Source of the DNA: Gordionus sp. m RMFG-2023 | Taxonomy: Eukaryota; Nematomorpha; Gordioida; Chordodea; Parachordodidae | Direction: 5' to 3' | DNA: 64,000 nt | NCBI RefSeq assembly: GCF_954871325.1 | Contig: NC_088778.1 | Span: forward strand, 23,049,120-23,113,119 | Shown here: one piece after another, positions 12,686 to 24,307 of the stretch | Layout: every line of letters starts with the position of its first letter | Position numbering within the stretch: the stretch's first letter is position 1 | The notes under the pieces: generated by a model | Told to the model about the DNA's origin: nothing | What the model saw: only the letters and a program-made list of their open reading frames with translations | Database searches by the model: none | Made by a program: the position numbers and the translations under genes

Positions 12686-13561
12686 TAGTGAAGGTCACGG
12701 TCCGGTCTTTGGTCCGGACTGGACCGATACCCTCGGACCGGACCGGACCACGGCCCTTGAGAAAAAGATCGATCCAGACCGTGGTCCTAAATAAAAAGAC
12801 CGGTCCAGGACCGGTCTTTTTATTTGTTTAAAAAACATATTTTTTAACCTAATTTGATTTGTTTTATCATTTTATTAAATATAAGAGTATTATATAAACA
12901 ATAAAATTTATCCAATGGTATTGAAAAAAAGGATTTTGTGCTTGTAGAGGGCATATTTAAATTAAGAGTAGATTGTGTTTTTTGAGATATTTTCATTTTC
13001 ATCATTAGAAGTATATATTTTATGTTTTATCAGATGTCTGCTTAAGGTACCTAATTATTTTATTAAGAATAAGGTTAAGTAATTTTTACAATAAATTATA
13101 CAGACAGTTTCTTTAAAAAAAATAGAACTATATAATAACTAAAATATTTTAATAATATTATTGCTTATTTTGATTAATTTATTGCTTAAAAAATTATAAA
13201 CAATTATTTTGTTACTAGGTGCAGACGATACATTGAATTTGGTACTGCAGTGAACACATACTCTATGTTTTTATTGGGACTATAAGTAAAATGTTTCTTG
13301 GACAAACTTATGGTTTTCATATTGTAAAATAAAAATTAACAAAATCTAAAATGAGTCCTCTAGAAAAATATCATAAAATAAAATATACAAAAAAATTATA
13401 TTAATTGTATAGTAAAGCAAACTTAAACAATAATAAAAGACCGGTCCGGACCGCGGTCTGGACCGTAAAAAATAAAAAGACCGGTCCGGACCATGGTCCT
13501 CAAGAAAAAGATCGGTCCGACAATCGGCCTACCGATAGGACCGGACCGTTGACCTTCACTA
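12686..13561. mobile_element. Non-autonomous hAT element with GGTCCGGACC-rich ends
   Basis: Termini TAGTGAAGGTCACGGTCCGG and the inverted GGACCGTTGACCTTCACTA. The flanks 12678-12685 and 13562-13569 are both gtaattag, a perfect 8-bp hAT target duplication. About 150 bp at each end is built of repeated GGACCGGTCCGG-type words; the roughly 560-bp middle is A+T-rich and non-coding. The two arms could pair into a long GC-rich hairpin. Confidence 0.9.
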
Positions 13562-13725
13562 GTAATTAGACTAATCAGAATGGAAAATCTTATTATTGGT
13601 AACATCTCTTAGTGTATATAACCAAAAATAAATATTTTTATTTAACTATAATTTTCTTATCGCAAGGCTCTTCTAACGCTTAAATTTTGAAGTTTTTTTA
13701 AATCAGATGTCAACCTTTGTAATTC

Positions 13726-13822
13726 CAACTATTCTGGCAATCTGAATCTGAATAAGTATGAATCTGAATCAGTATTTAGATTCCAACTATTCTGGCAATC
13801 TGAATCAGTATTTAGATTTATT
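13726..13822. repeat. Short direct duplication of about 53 bp
   Basis: TTCCAACTATTCTGGCAATC occurs at about 13727 and again at about 13780, each followed by CTGAATC and by CAGTATTTAGATT. It is a simple local duplication. Confidence 0.7.
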
Positions 13823-14092
13823 TTTATTTAATGCTTCTCATTCTGAAATATATTATAAAATTTTTTTATCTTATCCAGATGTTTCCTTCATATTGTTCCA
13901 ATCTTTATCCTAAAATGAAGCTTATTTCCGTTATATCATTACTATTTATATTTTTTCTCTATATAATTCAAACGATTATTTATATAATCAAATACTATAA
14001 ATCTACCCTTACTACTCTCACCACTCATATCTTTATATTTTTTTGTTTTGGCTCTTGCATAATTAACATCCTAACAACTTATGATAATTTAT

Positions 14093-14290
14093 CAGGCGCG
14101 TAGCCAGGTGGGGTGGGGGGGGGTGCGTAATAATTTTTTTTTGAAAAATATAAACTCAACTCAGGCGCATATCCAGCGGGGGTTGGGAGAGAGAAAAAAT
14201 TCCCTCGCCCCCTCAAGTCCAATTGATTTTAGAATTTAAATGGTATGAAACATTCATTTTTGTAGAGGAGACAAGGGCTCGTCGGCCTTA
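14093..14290. mobile_element. Two stacked hAT left ends
   Basis: TCAGGCGCGTAGCCAGGTGG at 14092 and CTCAGGCGCATATCCAGCGG at about 14160 are two hAT termini in the same orientation, each followed by a G-run. The following block GAATTTAAATGGTATGAAAC with CATTCATTTTTGTAGA recurs inside the ZMYM1-like hAT at 33788-35625 (near 34830). The piece therefore appears to be an internally deleted relative. Confidence 0.55.
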
Positions 14291-14592
14291 GAGGCTTATC
14301 GGTTGAGCCGTTTTATTTAAACACCATACAGGTTTAGAAATTCAAATTTAATTATGTGTAATAACATTGTATAATATGAATATTTGATTAAAAATTTTTA
14401 GTGATAAAATGTGTTTTTTAGGTAATAATCAAATATACCACAATATTAAATGGTATTAAAATATGAAGAATTCAAAAATAATAAAATTGGCATTTTTTAT
14501 AAAATTTAAAACCCTATTTTTGCATTTCACATAACACCTAATTAAAAATATTATAATTTATAAATTATAATTATATAATTAAAAATAAAATT
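14291..14592. other. Probable LINE 3' flank
   Basis: A+T-rich stretch directly 3' of the LINE reading frame. It may contain the LINE 3' UTR, but no poly-A tail or target duplication could be assigned. Confidence 0.35.
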
Positions 14593-16263
14593 CTATAATT
14601 GAGTCCCCAAAAAGGAACCATAATTGTGTCTAAAAATTTCTATTTGAATTTTTTGTCGAATAAAAAGGAATTCTCTTGGTTCATTTGTGAAAATTCGTAT
14701 TTTATTAGCAAGATTTTTTAAAAACAAAAATGTTGAAGGCGAAAAATGCCCGTTAGTAGAAGTCACAACTGGAGTGAATAAAAAGTTTTTAAAATTTTTG
14801 TATTTGTTTATCTTTTTAATTTCAGCCTGTGTTATTAAATTGAAATTTATGTTTGAAGGGAATGATGAAACACACGTGTAGTCCCATATGAGTGATTTGC
14901 CGAGGGCCCAAGGTATGGTTGTCATACCATCAGGTCTTAAACCATCTACTTGAGATAAATTTGATGGTTCGAGATTGTTAGGAATGTGTGCAGCTGTTAA
15001 GCTTCTATTTATTATATGGTTTACAGCTGAGTGGCGTTGATGTCGCCCTTGACTAAAAATGCAATTTAAGCCATGTCTACCCTTTGAATCAACGGGTGAT
15101 TTGCATTTGACGCAGGCATGAGGCTGTACTATATCGCAACCTAGACGTAGACCAATGGTTACTCTCAGTTGTTCATCTGATAAGAGATTACCAACGTTGC
15201 TACTAGGGAGTGATTCTAACCATTCATGACCACCAAGTCTGTCAGATAATTGAAGGAGTTGAATGCAATCTAAAGGTGGATTGACTGATATATCTGTCTG
15301 GTATTTAGAGATTAAAGGTGTGAAAAAATTTTTGTGTGTGATGATTGATGGTAATACGGTGTTAATGGGTGTGTTTGCCTTCCATTTGTCAATAGCGTCG
15401 TCTAATAAACGATCGGTAGGGCATATGAAGCCAGAAATAATAGAATTGTTAGATAATCTAGATGATACGAATGATGATAAGGATAAAAGATTGAGCGGAA
15501 AAAAATCTAAACCTCCTAGTTTAGAAGGTAGCTGAGCAAGTGACCAATTGAATGAGTTTAAATTTATGTTTAAAATTTTTTCCAGAAATATTTTAAATTT
15601 ATCCTGAATTTTAGATATGAATTCATTGTTTTTGAAAAAAGATGATGATCGGAAAATATGCATAAATTTAGGTATGTACAGGCATTTGCGAATTAAAAAT
15701 AAAGATTGATGAGCTGGTAGGAGACTAAGAATGTGCTACATACTGTAAAAGCTTTTAAAAATCTTGTTGAGAAAATCTTCCGATTTGGTCGCATTAGCTA
15801 ATGGGGACCCAAGTAAGGTTAATCTGTCAGGAGCAATGATTTTATAGCCTTCCAACTTTTGTGGCTTATTGTTTAAGAAACATAATTCTGTTTTATTTAT
15901 GTTGAATACCAGGCCGATAGCTTGGGAATTGATTTCCAGGTGTTTTAAGGCGCTTAGTACATTAGCTGAAGGGCCACATATGGTCCCATCGTCTAAATAC
16001 CATAGATTAAGATCTAGGTTAAAATTTTGTTTAATTTGGTAGATGAGATGATGGATTCCAAAACAAAAAAGAAGAGGTCCTAATGGATCCCCTTGTTGGA
16101 TGCCCTCTTGGGATAAAATCTGATAAGATCCATATGTCAAAGGCGTCTGAAAACCATATGAGGATTCAATAAATTTAGAATAACAGGGAAATGTTTCATA
16201 GAAGAATTTTAAAAATGAGGTACGATGTAGGCTATTGAAGGCATTTTTAAAATCTAGTTTCAT
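14593..16263 (-). mobile_element. 5'-truncated LINE: reverse transcriptase plus restriction-like endonuclease
   Basis: One frame on the - strand runs from 16263 to 14593 with a single TAG at 15736-15738; the frame is open on both sides of it. It starts in the RT palm (KLDFKNAFNS). IQQGDPLGPLLF lies at about 16100-16065 and the catalytic YLDDG at about 15999-15985. The downstream part has a zinc knuckle CVKCKSPVDSKGRHGLNC (C-x2-C-x9-H-x3-C, about 15114-15061). It then has RPDG followed after 14 residues by the D of WDYTC (about 14937-14880). Zinc knuckle plus RPD...D is the arrangement of the restriction-like endonuclease of site-specific type LINEs (R2/R4/NeSL/CRE-like); the clade was not assigned. 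The N-terminus and RT fingers are missing. At 16264 the sequence switches to composite hAT copy A. Confidence 0.85.
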
Positions 16264-17758
16264 CCTTGCTTGTCGTCAAATGCCTATGAATATTCAAAAG
16301 ATCCAAACCTTTCAATCTATTTTCAGATGTTGTATTTCTTGGTATATTTTTCAGAGACCTGCAGGCCCGGCCCCCGGGCTGGACAGTATTTTAATTTTTT
16401 TAAATATACCCAGGCCGGGCCCGAGTTTTTTTAAAAAATACACCCAAGCCGGGCCTGAAAATTTTATTTTAAAAAAAGCCGGGCCGGGCTTGAAATTTTT
16501 TTAAAAAAAGCAGAGTCGGGTCTAAAAATTTTTTAAAAAAAGCCAGGTCGGGCCTGAAAATTTTTAAAAAAAACCCAGGCCTGGCTGTAAAAAATCTTTA
16601 AAAAAAATCCGAGCCGTGCCCTGCAAATGGTACTTCTGCAGGCCTCTGTTATTCTTCTTAAAAAAGAGAATGTTTTCTCATTAGTTTACTAATGGGAAGA
16701 GTTTATAAACCTATTTAATACATTGGGAATTTAATCTAAAATGTGTTTGAAATAATGCAGAGCATCCATAGCATTTTTTGGGACTATATCAACCATTGTT
16801 AATCTTATAAACTTAGTTATTCAGCTAGTAAGGAATCATAAGATACTTTAAAATCTTCATAATAAAAATCTAACAAATATTTTTTTTTCTATCACCATCT
16901 GAAAAAGGTTGGGAATGATTTTGTGGAAGTAATATTTGCAGATTAGTAAGTGCTGCATGATGAATTAAAAATTTATTTATTTGGGTTATAAATGTATCTG
17001 TATTTAAGATATACTCTTCTACTTATATTATATTAATATTTTAACGATGAGTTTGCCTTGCTACAAGTCGAGGGAGACAAATATTAAACACGTATAGCTC
17101 TGCTTTTGACTCAACAATAAAATATGAAATTCTTCATGAACATTAGCCCTAATTTCCTTGAGTTATGATAAAATGCTCTCCGCTATTCTCATCTTCTTAA
17201 TCAAGTCAATGTCATGTTTTTGATAGGTAATACTTAAAATAGTTGTATAATTAAATAATACATTCTAATGAGAAATAAAATTTGGAATAAGCATTGAATC
17301 CAATAATTTCTTTCAGGCTATTGTGATATTTCAGTAATAGCAAATAATTGGCTCTTCTAACTCCTTAAAAGCTGTTACTGCTTGATGGCAGAGACTCTAT
17401 CTCGTTGGACAAGGTTGCAATTTCTTTTTCCCTGTTGGACAAGAAGTTTCAGAAATAATAATTATTTGACTAGAAATTTGAAAATGGTAGATAAATATTA
17501 CGCCACTAAAAATTTTAATAAGTAAATATTACGCCGGAAAACTTGAAATCGAAATTAACTGATAAAATAACTTAGTAGATTAATGTGATAATAAATGTAA
17601 TTAAATATATATATTTAATATGAGATACGAATAAATATTAACAAATATAAATTAATATAAACAATATTATTTTTGAAAAATATAACCGGCATCTGCATTT
17701 TTTGGCTTGGGGGGGGGGATTTGTCCCCCTATCCCCTCCCCCGCTGCGTACGCCAATG
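16264..17758 (-). mobile_element. Composite hAT, copy A (left end lost)
   Basis: Same element as copies B-E, coding direction on the - strand. The right terminus CGTACGCCAATG ends at 17758 next to a G/C-run zone (17709-17753). The other terminus (CAGGCGCGTACGCAGG in full copies) is absent; the element starts abruptly at 16264 against the LINE. A short GC-motif MITE (16352-16648) occupies the usual insertion site and lacks the central A+T core present in B-E. The 8 bases after the element, ctatatgc, are the reverse complement of the 8 bases after copy B. Confidence 0.85.
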
Positions 17759-17766
17759 CTATATGC

Positions 17767-18728
17767 TTTTGTACTAGAATTTTATATATCAACAAGCTTA
17801 ATATATCCAGTTAAGAATAAATTAAACTTACAAGATGAGAAAGGGGGTAAATGATATATTATTTTTAAATAGCAACATAACGGCGACTAAAATATTTTTT
17901 CTTAAAATTTTTATCTCATCTATCAGAATTGAAGAACACAGTTTTTTTAAAAAAGCCACATGAACACTTTCTTTCTAAAAATAATATCATTTAACTTAAT
18001 AAGCTAAAAAAAATAATTTGTAAAACAGAACCCCCTTGCTTTAGTCCTTATACGCTTATGCTAACAATTACAATTATTACAAATTGTATTCAATATGACA
18101 TTATAAGCATTTAAATATATGAAAGTCTATATGGGTAATAACATCGCTTATATATGTTACAAACTAAGCAATACGTGCATTGTCAAGGATACGTAACATT
18201 TTACAAAATTGTTTGAAATTTATAGGGTGCTATTCTATACATACTGGAATACCTTTCTAGCAAGATAATATTTTTTTAAAAACTTTTTCTAGCAAGATAA
18301 TATTTTTCAACTTTAAAAAACGTTTTCTAGCAATCAAATTTAAAAAACTTTAAATACATTATTTAAAGTTAAGAAAGAAATCATTTGATGAGTGCTTTTT
18401 TAATTTGCAGTTCTAATTATTGCCTAAAATGTATATAAGTATGTGTAATATACCTATTCTGTAAGTTTAAAATAATCTTCATGAAAATTTGGGTTATAAT
18501 TTATATACTGGCCATTCACGTATTAATGAAAAAAAAAGCATTACACATATTGCGTGATTCCACACTTTGCCCATAACATATATAGGCATAATTAATATGA
18601 AATAAATTCTAATCAAGTCAAAAATCTTACGATTTACTTTGTTTTTTAATAAAACGCGAGTAAGAAACCATTTAAATGATTGAAGATATTAAAAGAGTAT
18701 TTATTTTGAAAATATAAATACTAGTGCT
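17767..18728. other. Intron DNA, nothing recognised
   Basis: A+T-rich. A phrase AGCAAGATAATATTTTT recurs twice at 18257-18310 as a short direct repeat. No gene or bounded element was seen. If the inversion proposed under findings is real, this segment is part of the inverted block. Confidence 0.35.
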
Positions 18729-18798
18729 GTAAAAAACTGTAATAAATGCGATATTATTATATTTCACACCATTTATATTTTGCCCTGATAGTTTATAT

Positions 18799-19149
18799 TA
18801 GTGATCTGCATCGGGCCTAATTTTTCAAGCCCGGCCCGGCCCGGCCCGAAATTTCTTTTATAAAGTTTTGCTTGGCCCGGCCTAAAAAAAATTGCCTGCC
18901 CAGCCCGGCCCGAATTTATTTAAATATAGAAATTAATTTTTATAATTACTCAAAATAAACGATATATGTTATATGGCGTCTACTTTCTATAAATTAAATC
19001 ATATATGTTTATTTTACATAAAATATTCAACATAAAATTGAAAAATTTAGATATATTTTAAAATATTTCTAAGGCCCGACCCGACCCTGCCCGAATTTTC
19101 TTAAAAAATATTATGCCTGACGGGCTGGGCCTACTTTTGCAGATCTCTA
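18799..19149. mobile_element. GC-motif hAT MITE
   Basis: Terminal repeats TAGTGATCTGCA and TGCAGATCTCTA (reverse complement TAGAGATCTGCA). Arms of repeated GGCCCGGCCC words flank an A+T-rich core that matches the core of 21626-22045 (AGAAATTAATTTTTATAATT). No clear 8-bp target duplication (gtttatat against ggatctct). Confidence 0.75.
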
Positions 19150-19162
19150 GGATCTCTAATTA

Positions 19163-19598
19163 ATATTGATTTCCTCAGCACAGTTAAGGCCTAATTGCGA
19201 TAAAGGCATAGAACAACATGTTCGCCAATGTATTCCATGTCAAAGTAACCGGTAGAATATAATTATAGTTCCTTTATATTCGTAGAACATCTCTAATACG
19301 CTATGGGAAGGCATTAATCTAGATTTCAAGGGACCTATGTATTAGTAATGGTTTGAGGTCGAGTTGATGAGAGAGACCACATATTGATTTCCTCAGCACA
19401 GTTAAGGCCTAATTGCGATAAAGGCATTGAACAACATGTTCGCCAATGTATTCCATGTCAAAGTAACCGGTAGAATATAATTATAGTTCCTTTATATTCG
19501 TAGAACATCTCTAATACGCTATGGGAAGGCATTAATCTAGATTTCGAGGGACATATGTATTAGTAATGGTTTGAGGTCGAGTTGATGAGAGAGACCAC
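19163..19598. repeat. 218-bp tandem duplication
   Basis: Two copies of a 218-bp unit, 19163-19380 and 19381-19598, beginning ATATTGATTTCCTCAGCACA. They differ at only a few positions, so the duplication is much younger than the element it lies in. Confidence 0.9.
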
Positions 19599-20490
19599 GT
19601 CTATAATAATGATCAGGGTGCTAAGGAAATAGTTCTCACGTTTTGAAACGCCAAGACAAATTTTGTCTCTGGAGAATTTTGAAGATTCTGTTTAGAAAAA
19701 AGTATTTAATTAATACATTCAACACCTTACCATCCCAAGAAGAATGGGTTAGCTGAAACAGCAATACGAACACTTAAGAGTCGATATTTTGTCACTAGAA
19801 AAGATATCTACAGAATGGGCAAGCACTTATCAACTGAACGTTTACCGGCAACCGGATTAGATTAGTTACATCCAAATGTTAAGGATGAGATGGACCGATC
19901 TATTATGCGACAGAAGGCAGCTCATGACGAACATTCAAATGAGGGAATTCGAGGTTTCATAATCATGGGTACATAATGAAATTATTTCAGGGGAAGGAAT
20001 TATAAAATTCAAAACTGGTAGATATTCCTATTCGGTAGAAAGTAAAGAGAGAACGATACGAAAGCATGCTGATCAACTGCGAAAACAGGCTATAGCGAAA
20101 GAAATGGAGAAGTAAGGGAAAGGAGAGAAAATATGGAGTCGGAAATAGTTGAAAATTTGGGAAATGTAGAAGGGCTACCTTTAGAGAGAGAACGCTAAAC
20201 GGAAAAGACTGATAAAAATTTGGGTCCACAAGATATATCTTTATTACCTCGAGGACTAGAAACAACAATGAGGCAGAAATCACAACGATGGATTAAGCCT
20301 ACACATGGTCTGATTGAGGAGTTTTAAGATGTGGGGAAATGTGACAAATGTTATGTAAGATATTATTATATTTCATACATTTTATATTTCAGTTTATTTG
20401 GAAAATAATATCATATATATGATTGACGTATATAATGTTATTTCCTGATGATGCATAAATAAAGTTTACTTTAATAAATTGATGAAGTAA

Positions 20491-21617
20491 TCGTTTCCCT
20501 TTTTGAGGAAAATGATGGCTATTCGTTATTGTTCCAAAAGATAACGAGTGACGTTTATTTCTTTTTTTGAATAAGGGTAACGCATATATATATTTTGAAA
20601 TTTCATTAATAATTTAAACCGAGTTTTTAATTAAATCAACCCCCAAAGTTCAAAATTAATAAATTAGACGCTACCGAACCTTATAACATGGAGGGGGGTG
20701 ACGCAACTATGCCATTAAAGTTTTGAATATTAGGGGGTAATCATAACCTTTTAGCCAACATACATACTTATATGATATAATAATATTTTAAGAAAATTAA
20801 AAAAACATTTTTATCTATTTAATCATTTTATATTTAATTATGGGGCAACAGCTTTATTAGGAAGGGGGGAGGGGTCTAGAAGACGCTGAAAAGCAATGGT
20901 GGTCTTCTTTATATATATTGTAATAGAAAAATTATGAGTCATATAATCACATTTTTATATGATAATTTTGCTGATTCTTCTATTATATTAAAGTATAAAT
21001 AGGGCAAAATATCATGGCTAAATGCCCATCCTTTTATTTGAGAACGCTAGGGATTCTAGCGCAAATAAAAACCCCACAAATATATATTTGGTGAAGCAAA
21101 AGCTGGGAATAAGATGGAATAAAAACCTATTCATGGATTTAATGATGTTAAAAACAGAAGAAATATTAATATATAAATTATAGGACATCACCAGGAATTT
21201 TCTACGGGGGGGGGGGGGGGGGGTAATTTTTTTTATATTAATTTTTTTTGGAACATTAAAAATTTATTAGAACTAATAATCATAAAAATTTATATTGGAA
21301 AATCAAAATATTAAGAGCCAATATAAAAAGGTTAAAAAATATTATATCTATATAAACCAGTATATGTAAATCACAATAAAAAATAAAATAATTTTTTTTT
21401 TATAATGATTTAAAAAGTTAATCAAAATATCATTCATAAATAAAGATTAATCTTCTGCGATTGGGCCAATTTTTTAATAATTTATTCTGTATTGTAGACT
21501 AGATCATGATGAGTAAAGCTAATCTGTTCAATCATTTTTAAGATATCATAATTTTGTTAAAGGTTTTTAATCTCTGTAATGAAGAAATGGTCCTCTCATT
21601 TGTGCTTGTACTAATTG
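20491..21617. other. Intron DNA with a decayed hAT end and a long G-run
   Basis: 20505-20590 carries TTCGTTATTGTTCC, GATAACGAGTGACG and GGGTAACGC words like the hAT termini at 33400, 37020 and 48530. A run of 18 G lies at about 21206-21223. The rest shows nothing. Confidence 0.4.
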
Positions 21618-21625
21618 GTATCATT

Positions 21626-22045
21626 TAGTGATCTGCATCGGGCCTAATTTTTCATGCCCGGCCCGGTGCGAATTTTTAAAAGTTTTGCCGATCCGGCCCG
21701 AACCCGAAATTTATTTTTAAAATTTACCGGCCCGGCCAGGCCTGAATTTATTTAAATATAGAAATTAATTTTTATAATTACTTAAAATAGAAGACATATG
21801 TTATATAGCGTTTAGTTTCAATAAATTAAATCAAAAAATTTTTATTTTACATAAAAAATTCAATATAAAATTGATAAATTTAGATATGTTTAATAAAATT
21901 TCCAAGGTCCGACCCGATCCGGCCCGAAATTTTTTTAAAAATATTAAGCCCGGCCCGGCCTAAAATTTTTTAAAATATAAGGCCCGGCCCGAAGCCCGTT
22001 CAGGCCGGATCGGACTCGGGCCGGGGCTAACTTTGCAGATCTCTA
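21626..22045. mobile_element. GC-motif hAT MITE with target duplication
   Basis: Termini TAGTGATCTGCA and TGCAGATCTCTA. Flanks gtatcatt (21618-21625) and gtatcata (22046-22053), a 7/8 target duplication of hAT length. Arms consist of GGCCCGGCC words alternating with TTTTTAAAA spacers; the core is A+T-rich. This copy identifies the whole GC-motif family as hAT-mobilised. Confidence 0.88.
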
Positions 22046-22053
22046 GTATCATA

Positions 22054-22494
22054 GCCAAAATATACAGTAATTTTATCATATTTGGAAAACTTATAAAATA
22101 TATTCTAAAGTGTGCAATGCTCCAACTAAAGGGTAGAAAAGGACGAGTGGGAGCAATTTTTGTCAAAATTATCATAGGTCCGAAAATAATTATTGTATTA
22201 GAATTTACAAAATACCATAATATAGCATAAACAACTACCTAACCTTATACAATAATAAACTTAAATTAGTTCTTACTTTTTTTCTCAGGATTGATTCTAG
22301 TAAAAGTGTTTTTTACGCCAACAAGCCTTAAACAAATTAGTTTTTATTTTTTACTAATTTGATTTATCATATAGAATTGATTTTAATAAATAATAATGGC
22401 CAATAAATACTTATTTTATATTATTATAATAAATATATTATAATATATCGTATTCGTAAGCATAATTTGATTGATCCGACTAGTCCTGATTTTA
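22054..22494. other. Intron DNA, nothing recognised
   Basis: A+T-rich, with no element boundaries and no coding similarity. Confidence 0.35.
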
Positions 22495-22502
22495 CTACCT
22501 CT

Positions 22503-24299
22503 CATTGGCTACGCAGCGAAGGGGGGGGCAGGGGGACAAATCCCCCATACTCCCCCCCTCAAGTCAAAAAATGCAGATGCCGGATATATTTTTCAAAAAT
22601 ATTATTGTTTATATTAATTTATATTTGTTAATATTTATTCGTATCTCATATTAAATATATATTTAATTACATTTATTATCACATTTATCTACTAAGTTAT
22701 TTTATCAATTAATTTCGATTTCAAGTTTTCCGGCATAATATTTACTTATTATTTTCAAATTTTTAGTGGCGTAATATTTATCTACCATTTTCAAATTTCT
22801 AGTCAAATAATAATTATTTCTGAAACTTCTTGTCCAACAGGGAAAAAGAAATTGCAACTTTGTCCAACAAAATTGAGTCTCTGCCATCAAGCAGTAACAG
22901 CTTTAAAGGAGTTAGAAGAGCCAATTATTTGCTATTACTGAAATATCACAATGGCCTGAAAGAAATATTTCCTCAGAAGCAAGAAAATTATTGGATTCAA
23001 TGCTTATTCCAAATTTTATTTCTCATTAAAATGTATTGTTTAATTATACAACTATTTTAAGTATTACTTTTCAAAAATGTGACATTGACTTGTAAGAAGA
23101 TGAGAATAGAGGAGAACATTTTATCAGAACTCAAGGGTTGATGAAGAATTTCATATTTTATATTTTATTGTTGAGTCAAAAGCAGATCTATATGTGTTTA
23201 ATATTTGTCTCCCTCGACTTGTAGCAAGGCAAGCTCATCTTTAAAACATTAATATAGGATCAGTAGAAGAGTATATCTTAAATACAGATACATTTATAAC
23301 CCAAGTAAATGAATTTTTAATTCATCATGCAGCACTTACTAATCTGCAAATATTACTTCCACAAAAGCCTTCCTAACCTTTTTCAGATGGTGATAGAAAA
23401 AAATATTTGATAGATTTTTATTATGAAGATGTTAAAGTATCTTATGATGCCTTACTAGCTGAATAACTATGTTTATAAGATTAACTATAGTTGATATAGT
23501 CCCAAGAAATGCTATGGATGCTCTGCATTATTTCAAACACATTTTAGATTAAATTCCCAATGTATTAAAAAAGTTTATAAACTCTTCCCATTAGTAAACT
23601 TTTTTAAGAAGAATAACAGAGACCTGCAGAAGTACCATTTGCAGGGCACGGCCTGGATTTTTTTTAAAGATTTCTTACGGCCCGGCCTGGGTTTTTTTTA
23701 AAAAATTTTCCAGCCCGGCCCATCTTTTTTTAAAAAATTTTCAGGCCCGGCCCGGCATTTTTTAAAATAAAATTTTCAGGCCCGCCCGGATTTTTTAAAA
23801 ATAAATTATATTTATTTTTGATTATATAGCTAATAATAACGATTTCAAATATAGGCTGTTTTAAAAAATACAGCTCGGATTGGGTGTTTTTTTAATATAA
23901 AGCAGGCCCGGCTTGGGTGTTTTTTTTAAAAAATTTCGGGCCCGGCCTGGGTATATTTAAAAAAAATTAAAATACTGTCCGGCCCGGGGGTTGGGCTTGC
24001 TGGTCTCTAAAAAACATACCAAGAAGTACAACATCTGAAAGTAGATTAAAAGGTTTGGATCTTTGAATATTCATAGGTATTTGACGACAAGCAAGGATGA
24101 GATAATTGAAAAATTAGCTCAATCATAACGAAGATTGGATTTTACATGGTAAATATATAACATACAAAATGAAATTATTCCTAGAAATAGTTATTAGTCC
24201 TAATAAATTTATGCTTGATATTTTTAAAAACAATAATATTTCTTAAAAAATTTTATTATCCTCCCCCCCCCCCAGACCAAATTCCTGCGTACGCGCCTG
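22503..24299 (+). mobile_element. Composite hAT, copy B (both ends present)
   Basis: Left end CATTGGCTACGCAGCG, right end GCGTACGCGCCTG; both have G/C runs just inside. On the + strand the transposase remnants read RLVARQAHL in the DUF4371/ZMYM1-type core (about 23215-23240). Further on, after a break, comes IPRSTTSESRLKGLDLLNIH, then a helix ending RRLDFT (about 24018-24146), which is the C-terminal dimerisation region. A GC-motif MITE (23617-24009) separates the two. The flanks do not match each other: ctacctct (22495-22502) on the left, gcatatag (24300-24307) on the right. The right one is the reverse complement of the flank of copy A. Confidence 0.88.
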
Positions 24300-24307
24300 G
24301 CATATAG

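Larger units (their letters stand above)
18729..20490 (+). mobile_element. Fossil Ty3/gypsy-type LTR retrotransposon, internally shortened
   Basis: Two similar non-coding stretches, about 18735-18780 and 20345-20400, share GATATTATTATATTTCA and look like the two LTR remnants. Between them lies an integrase-type region: the zinc-binding domain, the catalytic core and a C-terminal domain can be recognised by their general Ty3/gypsy pattern (about 19180-20100). Gag, protease and reverse transcriptase are not seen. It is an old broken copy with many breaks. A GC-motif MITE (18799-19149) has inserted beside the 5' LTR remnant. Confidence 0.65.

Noticed and set aside
13831-14103. Hydrophobic frame of 90 codons, possible membrane protein
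   Set aside because: Composition explained by A+T-rich DNA (Phe/Ile/Leu/Tyr codons); ends in a hAT terminus; no conserved motif.
19987-20283. - strand frame of 98 codons
   Set aside because: Antisense shadow of the gypsy fossil.
16352-24009. GC-motif blocks inside copies A-E read as introns of the transposase gene
   Set aside because: Ends are CAGAGACC/GGTCTCTG rather than GT/AG, and the same blocks occur alone with hAT target duplications (21626-22045).
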